A program made the translations under genes and the position numbers. Positions 1 through 12,476 of a stretch of DNA of 64,000 nt are shown here, piece after piece. The notes under the pieces are model-generated. The model was not told where the DNA came from. It worked only from the letters and a program-made list of their open reading frames with translations, and made no database searches. Numbering within the stretch: the stretch's first letter is position 1; each line of letters begins with the position of its first letter. The stretch spans positions 24,020,742 through 24,084,741 of the forward strand of contig NC_045141.1 of the NCBI RefSeq assembly GCF_008831285.2, written 5' to 3'. Source of the DNA: Nymphaea colorata (lineage: Eukaryota > Streptophyta > Magnoliopsida > Nymphaeales > Nymphaeaceae).

Positions 1-1071
1 AAGCATCTAGCTACAACAGGCTCTACCTTTTTGTAGTTGGTGTTTATTTAGCTGCCTTCCTGCTTCATGTTGATAAACAACATTAAATAAAGAAACTGTT
101 GATCTATCTTAAGTACTTCTTTGATAGAGAGTCGTCTAAACTTTTATTTGTTTTCGTCATAAAGAATCTCAAGTGGATCTGGGTGTTAGCTGGTAACGTA
201 ACAGCATCCCATGGACTTTTGCCACTAGTTGCTTCATCCCTTCAAGTGGAAATAACTTTCCAAATATGGCTTTTCATTATGGCATTTTGGTGTCCAAACA
301 CTAAAACTGATATTGGCTAGAGATATTAGTGCATGTGTCTGCTGTTCATGTGAATATGTTTGCTTATATGCATCAACATTTTCTTTGTTAATTTGTGTTC
401 TGACACTCAAACATGAAAACATACACAAAAAAATGCTTGTGATTTACATAGTATGTATCTAATGGTTCATTTGCCGCTGCTGGCTTTTGTAACTTGTCAA
501 GAATGATGATTTTGCTTTTTTTTATATTTATTTGTTTGAGTTTGGAAGTCTTAGTGCTAGTTATTTTGAATAAACCGTATAAATTCAAGTAGCAATAACG
601 TTCTTTCATAGACAGGGGAACCGTTTTCCTTTTTTGCAACATTGACTTTTATAATATTCAGTTTATTATAATAAATAAGGAACTTCATCAACCAGATGTA
701 TTATTGTATTTTTTTATACACTTTTAAAGAGGCCTATAATTGATCTTTTGTTTCGGGAAATATGTGGTGGTCTTGAACCATTTTAATGTATAGGTACACT
801 CTCTTGCTTTATAGATCTAGCTCTAGTTACCAAATCTTGTTCGGATGATGCAGATTTTATATTGTAATTTTGTTTACCATTAAATCATTGTAATCTCCTT
901 CAATGCATCATCAGATTCAATTTCTTTTTATGGAAAAATCAACAGCACATAATTGTGGTCGGGGAGGTTTTATAAGACATGATAGAAAGAAAGTAGTAAA
1001 TGCTGAAATTAACTCTAATATCAGTGGACAAGTCTAATAAATTATGACTTATAAGTTCTTTTCCATTTTAG

Positions 1072-1300
1072 TCTATGCCAGCATAGGATATGCTCGAATT
1101 TTTTCACAGCAGACATACTCATTAAGCATGCCAATAAAGTCCTACTACACCTGCACGATGTTGAGAACAGTTCCCTAATGCAAAAAATGGGAGGTTTGCA
1201 TTGTCTTTGGTCTGCATTCCTTATCATTCCTATGCCATATGAAGTGGAAGCCGTATCATTTCTGGCACTTTGGGCACTGATTGTTAGAAAAAACCCATAA
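1072..1300 (+). other. Unassigned exon-like open frame, possible terminal exon
   Basis: A polypyrimidine-rich acceptor ending in ATTTTAG at 1071 is followed by an open frame of 75 codons that ends at TAA 1298-1300. The frame needs two bases from a preceding exon. The translation is coherent rather than low-complexity, with an amphipathic helical look: KHANKVLLHLHDVENS, then GGLHCLWSAFLIIPMPYEVE. It resembles a piece of an alpha-solenoid protein, but I do not recognise the family. No matching upstream exon or donor was found. It could be the last exon of another + strand gene, a decayed gene fragment in a VPS50 intron, or chance. It does not match my memory of the VPS50 N-terminal region. Confidence 0.3.
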
Positions 1301-3509
1301 CCTCCTTGGGGTTATCTCACACTTGGAAGCAGGAGCTTGAAAAGGAATAAATGTAGTGATATTTCTATTTTTTGTTGTTGTAAAACAGAATCGGGATGGG
1401 ATATGGTTCCAAAGGATGAACTGGATATGGACAGTTCCATTAAGATCTCATTCTTGAACAAAAAGAGACTTTGTTATTTATTCCATCTGTTCCATGGATG
1501 GCGAAAAGGAGAATGCATGTAGCATCATGATTTTGTATAAGAGATATTTCCATTAAAGGCAGATCTATTTACTCTATAATAATTGAAATTACGATGCAAG
1601 GTATTCATATGGAATATTGGCAGAATCTTTTGTATAACCAGTGAAGTTATCTCAGTAGTATAATCAATTGGTGGTTATTTTACTTCTTAGTTCTTTGAGA
1701 CATGAATTTAGTTTCTACATGAAAACTGAAGGGTGTTTTGTAACACTTTCTATCATTTGCAGGATCTTAATCTACAGGATCCACATAAAAGTAGGTAGGT
1801 TGCAGCATTTCCCACCAGATCCTTCTCTTTCCTGGTTGACATTTCCTCTTTCAGCTGTTTGAACAGCTTGCTTGAATTGCTTCTATGTGGTGCCAATTCA
1901 GAAGGGATTTTTTTTTTATCTTCTTTACTCGTTTTGATGATGTTTATGTTTTAGCCTACAAGATTGAGTAAAACCAATCCTAAAATGGGATTGGTTTTTC
2001 AGATCTCTTCCCATCCCTAAGGTCCACCAATCCTAGTGCATAAGCATGGTTATGGAGGAGGAAAAAGAAAAAAAAAAGTGCGAGAGAGAGAGAAAGAAAG
2101 AAGAAGTAGGTGCAAGAGTAAGAAAAAAGATGAAAAAGCCAGTAATGAAATGGATAGGATGAACCCCTTGCTCTGAGCTTATATGTGCATCCTTGGTTTC
2201 TTTCATGCTGACCCAAGCTAAGTATTCTGTCAGGCTTCTCTATGCATCTGGATTGCGATTTACTATATTGCTATAAACTTCATATTAAAAATGGCAGCTG
2301 ATATTTTTTGGCCAAGTTGTGTGTTTCATTGTTGAGAAGAAGGTTTTATGAAGCATCAGATTGTGTCTTCTTTGCCATTATTAATGACTTCCAGAAATTG
2401 TTTTGCAGACTTTATGCTGTGATTAGATTGTAAAACAGACTTCCCCAGTATCAAAGATTAACACAGAATCTGTGTGATAACTAGGCTAATCTATAACAAA
2501 AATATGAATTTATGGTGCTGGGTGCAGGAATTTGAACTATGACACTCCTATCCTGAAAAGATTGACAATTCTGAATGTGGAACTTATCCTAAAAAGTTCC
2601 CCTGTGATGGATGAGTTGCAGAATTTTGAAATGGGACGTTCTTATTTTAAAACGATCTAACAGCTTCTTTCAATTCTTCAATTCCCTTTTTCCTTCATGT
2701 CGTCAGGTATTGGTTAATGAACTTGCAAGTCTCAATTGAACTTGAATGCTGTTCTGTCCTTTTGTAAACAAATGAAAAATCCATCTTATTACGGCATATG
2801 ACAGAGATATAAAAAAAAAATACCTAATAAGATTGATTGGTTAAAAATGTGGAATTATTTATTTTCTTTTATCTGTGCATTTTAAGGTTTAACTCAATTT
2901 GTGGACTGGTCTTACTAGTCTATGTATCATTCCAATACAATTAAAATGGGTTGGTTTCCTTTTCATCCAGAAAAAGGGATTTTTTTTCTCTAAATCTACT
3001 GAAAAGAGTGTTGAAAAGAAGTACTTGTCTGGGGTTCGAAAAATGCCACATTGGTGATGCCTTTTCTTCATTCAGAGTAGCCTACAAGGGATTTCTATGA
3101 GCGAACATGTGTCTTGATGATGTTGCCTAGGGGTTTTGGCTGGATTTATCTGGTCATTGGTCAGTTGGTTGAGACTTTAATAAACTTACAAAAGTCCACC
3201 ATGATATCCAGCCAAAGTCACAAAGGCTGTGATAATTTGAAAATTTTGGAACATAAGAAATGAAAAACACAATGATCTAATGGACATAAGTAACTCAAAA
3301 AATATTTGTAGTGTTCATATATTCAATGTGGTGCATGTTACTCTTTTTATCCCCAAGTAGTAAAATGTAAGGGGAAAAAGAGCGAAAAGGCAAGATAAAT
3401 GACTAAGTCAAAAGTGAACTTATAAGTCAACAAATTTAATTGGAAAACTCAACAATAGGTTATACCTGGCAGAAAGATAAATCCATGTAGTGTTTGCAAC
3501 TATGTCACA

Positions 3510-4010
3510 TGGGTACTGCTTTTATGGAGCAGTACCGTACCCTACGGGTATGATACGGGTGCGGGTATGCCCATGGGTACATCCCGGGTACGGTCAAAGC
3601 AGTATCAATACGGTCAACGTACCCATGACTGTAGTCATCTTTTTTTAGGCTCGGTCAACATTGACCAAGTCCATTTCTGTTCAAAATTATGGTTTTTTTT
3701 TTGTTTTTTTCTATTTTTTAGTATATTTGTTACTTTCATACTTTGTTCATTAGATTCTTTTTCATAATCTATACATTTTGAATCGAATGTGTTGTTTTTG
3801 TTTGTTTGAATCTCTGAGACATGGGAGCAGCTGTGCACTTGAAGTGTCGGTGTTGTCTCTGATGGACATGGGTGTGGGTATGGACATGCCTTCGACACGG
3901 CATGAACATGGTGCCTGGTGGTGTCGGGTACAGTCAATGTACACAGGGACCTTTTTTGGACACGGTCAGCACCGACCCACTCCCCTTTCATCCATTTTTT
4001 TTGTACCTTT
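3510..4010. repeat. Degenerate GGTAC/GACACGG-rich dispersed repeat
   Basis: Many short words such as GGGTACGG, CGGGTA, CGGTCAAC and GACATGG recur over about 500 bp, at higher GC than the flanks. Similar words occur around 53860-54190 and around 14190-14300, so this looks like a dispersed repeat family with degenerate internal repetition. No terminal repeats or coding potential were recognised, so the class is unknown. Confidence 0.35.
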
Positions 4011-4177
4011 CACTGACCGACTCTTCTTTGAATTCTTTTGTTAGTCAACTGCTCCTCTCCTTTACCTTGTTCCCTGCATCTTCATCTCCTTTTTTACATC
4101 TTCCTGTCATTTTTACATCTTCATGTCGTTTTTTCCTTGCTTCTTTTCCCATTTTTCATTGGCCAACGATTAAGTCC

Positions 4178-4229
4178 TTCCATTCTACATCACACTACAA
4201 CTGTTCCATTCTACATCACACTACAACTG
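4178..4229 (+). repeat. 26-bp tandem duplication
   Basis: Two adjacent perfect copies of a 26-bp unit beginning TTCCATTCTACATCACACTA lie at 4178-4203 and 4204-4229. It is a short local duplication inside presumed intronic DNA. Confidence 0.85.
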
Positions 4230-4377
4230 CCGTGCTCTCTTTTCCACCTTCGTGACTGCAACTGCATACATGCTGTTATATTTTTGCTGTATCTGTAATT
4301 ATGTGTTCAATATGCAACATAGAATTTATATATTCAATATACTACAATATAATTATATATGTTTCCATGCTTATTTT

Positions 4378-4385
<8 letters not shown>

Positions 4386-4416
<31 letters not shown>

Positions 4417-4510
4417 TATATAGACATTATATATTATACATATATATATATATTATATTGTATATATAATATTAGATATAATATCTATATAATATGTATA
4501 TATTTTTATA
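4386..4510. repeat. (TA)-rich simple sequence tract
   Basis: Runs of alternating TA with interruptions (ATATATAT, TATACATATATA, ATAATATTAGATATAATA) extend over about 125 bp. They are followed by A/T homopolymer clusters to about 4680 around ACGCGTTTT and AAAACGTGTTTT words. No gene is supported here. Confidence 0.75.
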
Positions 4511-4725
4511 TAGTACACAGAAAACGCATTTTTTTGAAAAAACGCAAAAAAAAGCGTGATAAATTAAATGGCCGTTTAAAACTTAAAAAAACGTGTTTTT
4601 TTTTGAAAAAAACATTAAAAACGAAAAAAAACATGTTTTTAACGCGTTTTTTTTTCACCATTTCAGTTTTTTTAATGCCATACAGTTTTTTTTTATTTTC
4701 TATTTTTCATTTGTTGCAAATGTAC

Positions 4726-4830
4726 TTATCTTGTGATGTTTGTGTCACTTATTTTAATGCCCGACAGGTAACCCGGCCCGTGGCCCAGGCCTAATTATAT
4801 ATATCTTGTGATGTTTGTGTCATTTATTTC
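4726..4830 (+). repeat. Pair of 30-bp direct repeats flanking a GC-rich segment
   Basis: The word ATCTTGTGATGTTTGTGTCA occurs at about 4728 and again at 4803, with similar flanks over about 30 bp. The roughly 45 bp between the copies are unusually GC-rich (CCCGGCCCGTGGCCCAGGCC). This could be a small duplication or the scar of an insertion. Confidence 0.6.
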
Positions 4831-4952
4831 ATTGACCATCTTGTTTATACATTGAGAAGCTATATCTGTCGGCCTAAATAATTATGTAATGTTTTGATCA
4901 TCACATTCTTCTGTTTAGAGTCTAGACTACGAGTTTGTTGCTTTGATTTCAG

Positions 4953-7900
4953 GTTGACCTACAGCGATCTGTGCCTTCAAATACCAGAATCCAAGTTCAG
5001 ACGATGTCTGTTGTACACACTCAATGTTTTATTCAAGATAATGAGTTCGTATTATGCAATTATGAGCTTTCGACTTGATGATCAGGTATGCACTTAATTT
5101 TAGGCCATACAGGCATTTTTTATGGATTGATGTTGATCTTTTTATGCTTGCATTTTTTTCCCCCCTACTATTGTTTCAGATTCCAGCAAGCTCTTCTTGT
5201 TCACAGGAAAATTTGCATGTTGCATCTAGTTTAGATAAGCCTGAGAAGCCTGTGCAGCTGAATGCCGCTGCCTCTGATGTTCTTTCTCATGCGGACCAAT
5301 CTAGCTCTGAGATCATAACATATGGTGGGGATGGTCATGTTATTGCTGATTTGTCTAACAAGCCTCAAGATTCTTCTTCATCACTCTGTGATGGTCAGAG
5401 GCCTGTAGTTGAGGCCACTGATGATCCTACGCCTAGCAGTAGTTCTTCTTGTGATCAGTTGAGGAAGGAATCAGTTGCTTACATTGCGCAAGCATTGCAG
5501 AAAGGTCGAAGGAACCTTTGGCATCTGACGGCAAGTCGTGTATCTGTGTTGTTGTCATGCTCAGCTGCATCTTCGACAAGCACTCATCAATTTTTGAAGA
5601 ACTATGAAGACCTGAACTCTTTTGTTCTGGCTGGGGAAGCATTTTGTGGAGCTGAAGCTTCTGAATTTAGGCAAAGACTGAAGATCGTTTCTGAAAATTA
5701 TTTAGCATCTCTACATCGGCAAAGTATTTGTGTAAGTGTCCCTTGTTCTTAGTTTCCATTTCTGGTCCATTTGCTGTTCATAAGTGATATTCTTCTATTT
5801 CTAGCCCTACTTGCATTAGCTAAATAAGGTACGAAAAAAGTGCGTGTCCTTGCATATTATATCATCCAAGTTGATATTGCTTAGCTTTTCTTCAAACTAA
5901 CAATTTTTACCCTTTTGCTTTTTGTCACTTCCTGCATCATATCGCTAATTTGTGCTGCTATATTGCATTTCCTGCCCTTTGTGTCACAAGTTTATGATTT
6001 TAAAAGTCAATTTAGTTCGTGACTTGTTTATTTTTGTCATGTGTTAATGTGCAAGCTAATGAAAAGGTATATCTTGGTAATTGTTGTAAATATCTCGACT
6101 TTTGGAAATTGATTAACCCAAAGGGCAGTTGTCAAGAACCCTGACCTGGATCCAGTGCATATTCTGGGGTCAAGTCAGTAACTTCCAAATTTAGATAAGA
6201 TCTGGACAAGAAAAATTCTGAGGTCTATTTGGGTGTGGGATGGAATCAGGCAAGCAGATGGGTTGGTGTGCATTTTTCTCCTAAAAAACAACCCTTTTAG
6301 CCATTTTTTGCAAGGCTGGTGCTGTGGAAGCTCACATTTTTGTTGGGTCTGAGGCTTGCTGTGAAAATGAGCTAGGTCTGAATCCGGCCAACTTTCAGGA
6401 AAATGGCTGGACTTTAGGGTGTTGGTCAGACTGACTCTTGTCCATATCTGTTGGTTCTTCTGCCTTATATTTATCTTTCTTTTCCTGTTGATTGAGGTTA
6501 ATGTTTGACTTAGTTTACTAGTTTAGATGGTTTATTGGAGCCTGATTACCTTTAATGTCATTATAAAGTATGGCAATTTCCTTGAATACATATTTGGCAT
6601 TGGTGATGTATGATGAAAATGTTTAGGATATAGTAGATTTGTATGCTGCAGTAGTTAAATGATCGTTTTTGTTTTAATCCAGGCTTTAAAAATGGTTCTT
6701 GAGAAGGAAACCTGGCTGCAAATAACACCTGAGACAGTGCAGATGTTGAATTTGGCGGGCCTTGTTGGTGATGGGGCACCAGTTATTGTCCATCATTTTG
6801 TGAATACACCCAAGATTTTGCATTCCAGTGGATCTGGAAGAGAATCTGGACATCTGAAAAGCGGATTTGCACGTTGGTTTAAGATGGGGAATCCATTTGA
6901 CTTGAAGCATGTGGATGACATAAGCTCTCCACGAAGCTATGACAACAACAATAATGGATCACAGAATGGCAGAATCGCCCATGGCAATTCTCAAAGGAAT
7001 GAGGAGGATGTTAATGGACCTTCAATAGAAGATGAAAATGAAGATCTTCTGGCTGACTTTATTGATGAGGATAGCCAGCTACCTAGTCGTATCTCTAGAC
7101 CGTCTTATGCAAGAAAGCACAGTGCAAACTGGGAGGGTAATGAAAATGGCATACTAACTGGGTCTTCATTGTCCCTTCTGAGGTTAGTTACTGTTACTTA
7201 TGCGGTAGTCAAGGTGTCAAGGCTTATTTTCTAATGGGATTCATCTGTAAGCATGCCCATTTGAATCTGTTGGTAGTGATGTACAATATTGTATTTTTAG
7301 GTTGATGGATAAGTATGCAAGACTCATGCAGAAGCTGGGGGTTGTGAACATTGAATTTTTTAAGGTAAATATCCTTATCTGCTTTGTCCTCTTACAATTT
7401 GTTTCACTACTGAACTTTTTTTTTTTTTTTGGATTTATGCAGGGAATCTGCCAGTTGTTTGAGCTGTATTTTTATGTTATATTTGAGACATTTGGTCATC
7501 GGGATGCATTTATTGCTGTGAAGGGTCACCCAGAGGCTCTAACTTGTATGTGGATTCCTTGGTAGATCTGTAGCATTTTGACAGTAATATTTGCTTATCA
7601 AATAGGAAAATTGGGCTGACTGCTTGTTCTCATGGTGGCAGATCGCCTCAAGGCTGCTCTAACAAGAATAACACATGAATTATCTGAGCAGCGAATAAGG
7701 AGTCCAAATTCATCAACATCTGTTAATGGTACATTTGACGTTACACCAACTTGCCCCTCTATCACAAATCTTGCACCAAATACAACTTTTGGACTAAAGG
7801 TAAGATATCCGTTGCGGATACATTAACAAGTTTTAACCTTCCCTAATTTTGTGGTACCATCAAAGGGGCTTCTTGATAATGAGCATCTGTCTTCTTGATA

Positions 7901-10900
7901 ATGGGTATCTGTCTTTGATATTTTGATAATAGTCTATATGAAATTTATGAATGTCTTCTGCATTTGACTAAAAATCCGTAGTAGTAGTCTCTGAGTTTTA
8001 TAATTATGACAGAAATTGCTCTTCTGCAGAGAATGAATTCTCTGATGAGATTGGAAATTTACAAATTGACCAAAAAAAAAAAAATCATATTTTATGAAGG
8101 GTCTGGTGGATGGTTCTTGAATGGACATTCTTTGAAAAGCAAAGGCCAGTGAACTGATAATGTGCATTCGGTCTTCAATAAGTTCGACCTTTATTTCCAT
8201 TAAGAAGGTGTAAGGCTTTGATTGAAGGCCACTTCTGTCATTATGAATAGCTATAACTAATTGATCATACATCCTGTTCTGATGCCACACAAACCTGGTA
8301 CTGTCAAACAGTTTTGCCAGTATTGGTCATGTATCAGTTCATCAATGAATACACGTTGTCTCATCTGCAGACTGAAATGATTCTGGCTGATTTGCAGTTG
8401 GACAAATCTGCATTTTCATTTTATTAAATATTTGTAAATATTTTTTCATTATTTTATAGATAAAAAATACAAAATAGACCAATATGGTCCATTGCACGAC
8501 ACAGTCAGCAACCAACATGGTGCTGTAGGTGATATTGGAAAAATTTCTGTCAAGTGCTACATATTGATCATTACAGAAGGTCAAAATGAACAGCGGTATT
8601 ACCATTCTTGGTTTCTTGAGAACACATATGTTTACTTATCTGTGAAGGTCAATAAAATTGTGGCTCTTGTGACCATTCAATGGATATACTGTATGTTATA
8701 GCAGAGCTATGATAGTATCTGTTTATGCATGCATATCTTTATTGCACAAGCAGTTTAAGAAAACAAATTTAACCTAGAAGTATATTTTACAACTTGAAGG
8801 ATATTGGCAATTGAAGAACTGCGTGAACTTTAAAAGTAGGACTTACGAGGATTTTGAAGAATTTTTTTTTTCAAAGAGAGCTGTTCTCTAATGTGAACTT
8901 CTAGGTTCTTCTTAGAGTTCATTGTTTACTGTTGTCACAATTGCTTCTGATTTTCTTGGTTATGATATGCAGCAATTCTAGGAGCTTCTGAAATTGTTGC
9001 TGTTGGTTCTTCTGTTTAATTTGATTCAATATTAGTACAATTTGACTCTTCAGTGACATCCCAGTAGTTCTCAGTTGGGGCCATTTTGACGCTCAGGCCC
9101 ATTGATGATTTTGTACCTTTTACAGGAAAGATGTAACGGGGTAGAATCAATATTACAGATTGCTCAAATTTTACATCAATCAAGAGTGCATCTGCAATCA
9201 ATGATTTTGGAGAACAACACGGCTCTAGTCGATGAATTTTACATCAATGTGGTTAGTTTTCTCGTAGTATTGGCTTGCCTTTGGTTATTTGAAAGATTCT
9301 TTGAGTAGCACAGCCACTTTTTTCCGTGCACTATGTACATCTTCACACACTCAACAGTTATAATCACTGTGCAGTTCATAAAAATATGAGCTCTTGTACT
9401 TGTAGGTGGATGCTGTTCCAGATCTTATAGAGCATATCCATCGGACAACTGCAAAATATCTACTAAATATTAATGGGTATGTACCAAGTACGTACATGCT
9501 TGACCTTGGAGTTTTTGAATGTCTTGCTGCAGGCAGCAAACCCAATTGATTAATGGTTGATCGGTTACACCCTTAACTTTATGCATGAAATGATGATGCA
9601 TTTGTTCATTTCTGAGTGAAGATCTGTTTAATGGGTTATAGTTGCTAATAATGATCAGATTCGTTAAACTTTGGACTTGTTATACTCCCATCATGTGTTT
9701 ATTGTCACAGATAATATGGCCTTATGCCAAAACCAATTGAAATAGTACAATTGAATAATATCTGGGAACCGGCACATGGCTCTTTGCCCTTATTTTCTTT
9801 TAGTTAAAAAAGAGAAATGTTCAGGAATGGAGTAAACTCTCACAGTTGATGAGGGGAAGCATGGTGACGCAGGACAACTGAATCTCTTGTGTCTTCTAAC
9901 AAACAGATGTTGGCACATAGCAACATTGGCTTCATGATGGTGAGTTTAACAGGGGTTCTCAACCAGAAAAGTACTTCAAAGCTCTGTGGTTGAAGCAGCA
10001 TTGAGCTCCAAGTCACTTTGACTCTTTAACAAGTTCTATTTCTTCAGAATTTTGTTAGATGTGCACCTAAAATATGAGGAGGGCCTAATTGGAACAAATA
10101 ATATGCTAATATGGTGGAAACTGAAAAAAACAAGACTAAAATCACTAAAACCATGTGCTCTAAGAGTTGAATTCGAGAGCATGTATCATGGAAATAAATA
10201 TTGCAATCTGTATTACATTTCATAATATTAGATCAAAGATGATTACCACAGCACAAATCTGCAAAAACCAGAGAGAAGGAGAGAGAGACATGCACAAAAG
10301 GCAGGGGCTGCAGAAGCAAAACCTCCTCCTAGGACAAGGATGCCCTTTGAAAAAAACAGAAATAAATTATAGTTGAGCCATTGAAAAGTTTTGTCACATG
10401 TTGAATAGAGAATGCGCATCCTGGACTAGGCATGTCTGGATCTGGATCCAGATCCATGCACGTTAACTCAATATCTTAACAATATGGTCCTATGTTGCAT
10501 AATGCATTTCCTGGAATGATTTTTGGGGGCTGATGCTGGTCTCTGTGTACTGTAAATATGAACGAAAACTTTTGCATTGTTGAAAATTATTGATCATGTT
10601 CAGCATTCTTGGCTCGCCCACCATGTGGTTGAGAATTGTCAGCTCCTGCAAACTGAGGAACTGGCAGGGGGCATGTGGATGGCAGCCCAAACCCCTAGTT
10701 TTGCCTCCAAAACCAGGTTTAGGGTGTGTTTGGATGGCATGAAGGTTGGGTTTGGCCAAAACCTAGTTTTGTTTGAGGTGGAAAGACAATCCTGTTCGCC
10801 CCAAGCTTTTTTCACCGAAAACCTAGTTTTGTTATGTCATCCAGACACACAAACCAAGTTTCTGAAACTCATTAAAAAAAAATAGTTTTCACTAAACCAA

Positions 10901-12438
10901 GTCTCCACAAAATTGAGTTTTTGAAGGTGTCATCCAAACACCCCCAAAGTTTTTCTGGGCTGTGAACTACCACTCATATTTGAATATCAGTATGAATTAG
11001 TCCTTGTATTTTCTTCAGGAAGTTTATCATTGCATGAACTTTATATCCACATGGAAGACCAGGCCAATGCGATTTTACGTTATGACACCTAGCCTGTTGT
11101 CACAGTTCAATTCACCAACATAGTAGGACTCAAAAGCACTTGTTCTGCCTGTATACAAGAACCTTTTTGCGTCAAATCTAAATTTGTATTGAATCTTTAT
11201 ATTCTGCTCTTCTGGTTAAAAATCACCAGATTTTAAAAGAAACTTGTTATTATAATTGATCTTTGCTTAAGATGCTTCATTTACTTTTGATCACTGAACA
11301 AATAGATCCTATCTTGCATCTTGAAGGATTGATTTTAGATCATGTCACCTGATGCTTTTTAACATGTGAAATGCCATCAGAACTATTCATTTTATTGTTG
11401 GTGTATCATCATCATTACATTTACATGGTTGTCAGGAGCCAGATTTCTGGTCCTTGTCTCAGTTCCAAGATATTCCTAACACCATCACAAATATTTGTGT
11501 CTCAAATTCTCTTGTGCTTCTCAGTTACTTTCTTTGCTTTCCTCTCTCTCCATTCTTCATGCTGTCCTGTCACCTGTGTGTGACACAATTGGCATACAGT
11601 GTATCTTTCATGCATTGTATTATCAAATCTCCATTGATGCTTAGAGTTGAAAGAGTCACTTCCTTCTAAAGTATCCATGTCCATCTAATTAGCGATAGTA
11701 CTAAAAGGTGTCTCTGAGTAAGCTCCTAGTGATTCTGTCTCCTAAAGGTTCAGTGTTAGAGAAAATAAAAGAATGATAGCCATACTAATAGTGGTGTTCA
11801 GAAATTTGACATGATATAATTCAGTTGGAGGCATATTGTCAAAGTATTCACTTTTCTTGTTCAGTCAACTCAATAGTTTTGGCATGATACTGCCTCTTCT
11901 GATATGCTTATTTGTTCCAAGGTTTTGTGGTTCTAGTGGTTTCCTTTCTTGGCAAGGTCTTCATATCATAGTATCCCTGTTGTGCTGTATTCAACTATTT
12001 ATATCTTGTGGCATCTGTAATTGAAAAATAAGATATCTACTTCCTTCATTTGAAGAGTTTGTGGAATTAGTTCTGTGTTCCTAATCACTAATTGCCAATT
12101 TAGGTATGTGGAGCGGATTGCAAGTGCAAAATGGGAGGTTAAGGATCTTGGGTTAGAGCACAACGGGTATACTTTTTAATGCATGATCTTGTAGAAATTT
12201 AATTTTATTTTGGTAATCAAATGTTCATTTTTTTTCCCTCTTAGTATTGACTTTCATGCACAGATGGGTGAACATTCATGTTACATCCTAACCCTTTTAT
12301 TTAGTTGAATTCTGAATGGCTGTAAACTCTTCTTCCCAAGAAGATAATGTGTATGAATCTTTCTCCAATGAATCATGCTAGTGTTGCTACTTACTCGTTG
12401 GTACAGTACAGTCTCTCTCTCTCTCTCTCTCTCCACCC

Positions 12439-12476
<38 letters not shown>

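Larger units (their letters stand above)
1..4952. other. Region upstream of the first recognised VPS50 exon
   Basis: No exon of the downstream VPS50-like gene could be recognised here, although about 390 N-terminal residues of that protein must be encoded upstream of 4953. The stretch is AT-rich and is most simply read as one long intron (at least 4.9 kb) or intron plus other sequence. It holds an unassigned exon-like frame at 1072-1300, a GGTAC-rich repeat at about 3510-4010, a 26-bp tandem duplication at 4178-4229, a (TA)-rich tract at about 4386-4510 and a pair of direct repeats at 4726-4830. Many short open frames here are chance frames in low-complexity DNA. Confidence 0.5.

Noticed and set aside
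3635-4298. Several overlapping frames of 60-127 codons on both strands
   Set aside because: They arise from a repetitive GACATGG/GGTAC-rich segment and T-rich DNA, with no consistent frame.
4252-4794. 180-codon frame, Tyr/Ile/Lys-rich
   Set aside because: It translates a (TA)n tract and A/T homopolymers; low complexity, no start context or homology.
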